Source: Candidatus Abyssobacteria bacterium SURF_5 | GTDB taxonomy: Bacteria > Abyssobacteria > SURF-5 | Direction: 5' to 3' | NCBI GenBank assembly: GCA_003598085.1 | Contig: QZKU01000024.1 | Coordinates: 1 to 14,974, forward strand | Length of the DNA stretch: 14,974 bases | Shown: piece by piece, positions 14,157 to 14,974 of the stretch | Numbering within the stretch: the stretch's first letter is position 1 | How the letters are laid out: every line of letters starts with the position of its first letter | Translations under genes and position numbers: made by a program | Notes under the pieces: model-generated | The model's database searches: none | Told to the model about the DNA's origin: nothing | The model's input: only the letters and a program-made list of their open reading frames with translations

Positions 14157-14307
14157 ATCCGCAGATTCCGCAGATTAACGCAGATTAGAATGAATGGAAA
14201 TCTTCGGGGGCAAGAGATATAAGAATCGAACCAGAAGGGGCCTAAGACTCTTTTTGTCGCTGAAAGTTTGTTTCTTAATCTGAGAAAATCTGCGTAATCT
14301 GCGGATA
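14157..14307. repeat. CGCAGATT repeat phrases before the GspH-like gene
   Basis: ATCCGCAGATTCCGCAGATT and a further CGCAGATT occur at 14157-14187, and the opposite orientation CTGCGTAATCTGCGG at about 14290-14305. Between them a short TTTTTGTCGCTGAAAGT piece (about 14251-14267) resembles part of the long inverted repeat. No gene is present between 13386 and 14341. Confidence 0.75.
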
Positions 14308-14341
14308 GAGACTTAACCGAATCTGTGGCTGGCGAGGGAAA

Positions 14342-14974
14342 ATGAAGCGGCAGGGGTACACGCTGGTTGAGATGCTGGTCGTTCTGGCGATCATCGCGCT
14401 CATGATGGTCATTGTGGTTCCCCGTTTTGCCGTTTCGCAGAAGGGGGAGGGCCTCAAGGGGGCCGCGAACGAGCTCGGCTCAATGTTACGAACCGCCCGC
14501 CGCATCGCAATCACGAAGCGCCAGGTCCGCGCGCTCGCCCTCGATATCTATTCGATTCCGGCTGAATTCATGATCATGAGATGGGATGAAGATCCTGATC
14601 CCACCAAGTCCACATGGATTCAGGATGAGGGGACGGAAACGCATAGGTTCACCGATGAAAATGTCGCGGTTGTGGCGGTAACGACGCGAAACTGGGGCGG
14701 CGGCTCAAGTCTGGATATCACGCGAACGGATGATATGAATCCTTTCGACGGCGCTGAGGAGCTTTGCACCGGGACACCACCCTACTTCGATTCCAATGAA
14801 AGGTTATTCAATCCACAAATTAATGCTTCGGGAGCCCCGGCTTACGGCAATAGCCACGTGAATGTGGTTTACCACCTCATCAAGTTCCAGCCGACCGGCA
14901 CGGCCGACGAGGCGCTCATCTATCTGTGGAATATTGAAGAGAATCGGCGCGAGATACCCACCGCCGAATACGCA
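14342..14974 (+). CDS. GspH-like pseudopilin (3'-partial)
   Basis: The frame is open from the ATG at 14342 to the window end, 211 residues. It starts MKRQG then YTLVEMLVVLAIIALMMVIVVP, a class III prepilin signal with cleavage after Gly5 and Glu at +5; the +1 residue is Tyr where Phe is usual. After the helix comes KGAANELGSMLRTARRIAITKRQVRALAL, the conserved stretch of GspH/FimT minor pseudopilins (a helix and first strand). The rest is unrecognised. GAGGG lies only 3 bases before the ATG. It follows the GspG-like gene on the same strand, as expected for a type II secretion pseudopilus operon, but 956 bases of repeats separate the two. The product is longer than a typical GspH (about 170 residues) and is not finished at the window edge. 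A FimT-like type IV pilus role is the alternative. Confidence 0.87.
   Translation, partial: MKRQGYTLVEMLVVLAIIALMMVIVVPRFAVSQKGEGLKGAANELGSMLRTARRIAITKRQVRALALDIYSIPAEFMIMRWDEDPDPTKSTWIQDEGTETHRFTDENVAVVAVTTRNWGGGSSLDITRTDDMNPFDGAEELCTGTPPYFDSNERLFNPQINASGAPAYGNSHVNVVYHLIKFQPTGTADEALIYLWNIEENRREIPTAEYA

Overview
The window comes from a Gram-negative, probably anaerobic bacterium of an uncultured lineage that I cannot place from sequence alone. An OprB-like outer-membrane porin, signal peptides and type II secretion/type IV pilus-type pseudopilins argue for two membranes. A nickel-type ECF uptake cluster plus a CooT-like protein argues for nickel enzymes (CO dehydrogenase, hydrogenase or urease), none of which lies in the window. 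Protein-coding DNA is GC-rich (by eye), except the first gene, which looks more AT-rich.

Layout. Positions 2-1573 (+) hold the end of a surface protein with Cna-B-like repeats and a C-terminal CFIATAAYG box, followed by a good rho-independent terminator. Positions 1719-4517 (-) hold a compact nickel/cobalt ECF transporter operon read cbiM, NikL-like gene, cbiQ, then a DUF1614 membrane protein; no ATPase gene (cbiO/nikO) is visible. Further upstream on the same strand come a secreted DUF4198 (NikK-like) protein (5080-5847), the porin (6392-7690), and the coupled pair DUF3842-cooT (8052-8658). At 9323-10840 (+) a GAF/AAA+/Fis sigma54-dependent activator is divergent from DUF3842-cooT. Positions 12066-13385 (+) encode a greatly enlarged GspG-like pseudopilin carrying many Asp/Asn-rich EF-loop or dockerin-like calcium motifs, and 14342-14974 (+) a GspH-like pseudopilin cut by the window end.

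How they work together. The minus-strand genes read as a nickel acquisition route: outer-membrane porin, periplasmic NikK-like and membrane-anchored NikL-like factors, CbiM/CbiQ in the inner membrane, and CooT as intracellular nickel handler. This is inference from family membership and neighbourhood. The plus-strand genes on the right are the start of a pseudopilus set.

Every gap longer than about 350 bases is packed with a mosaic of short intergenic repeat families (CGCAGATT phrases, ACGGATTAACACGGATTAA phrases, ACGAATGAGACGAATT phrases, GTAGGGGCGGCCCCGCG, CCCGGATCGGGTCCGGG, and several hairpins). The longest segments recur elsewhere in the window in direct or inverted orientation. I saw no CRISPR array, tRNA, rRNA, transposase, or recognisable defence system. 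The most unusual items are the calcium-repeat GspG, the ATPase-less nickel operon, the repeat mosaic with its strand-correlated orientation, and a run of three hairpins with one identical loop and unrelated stems.
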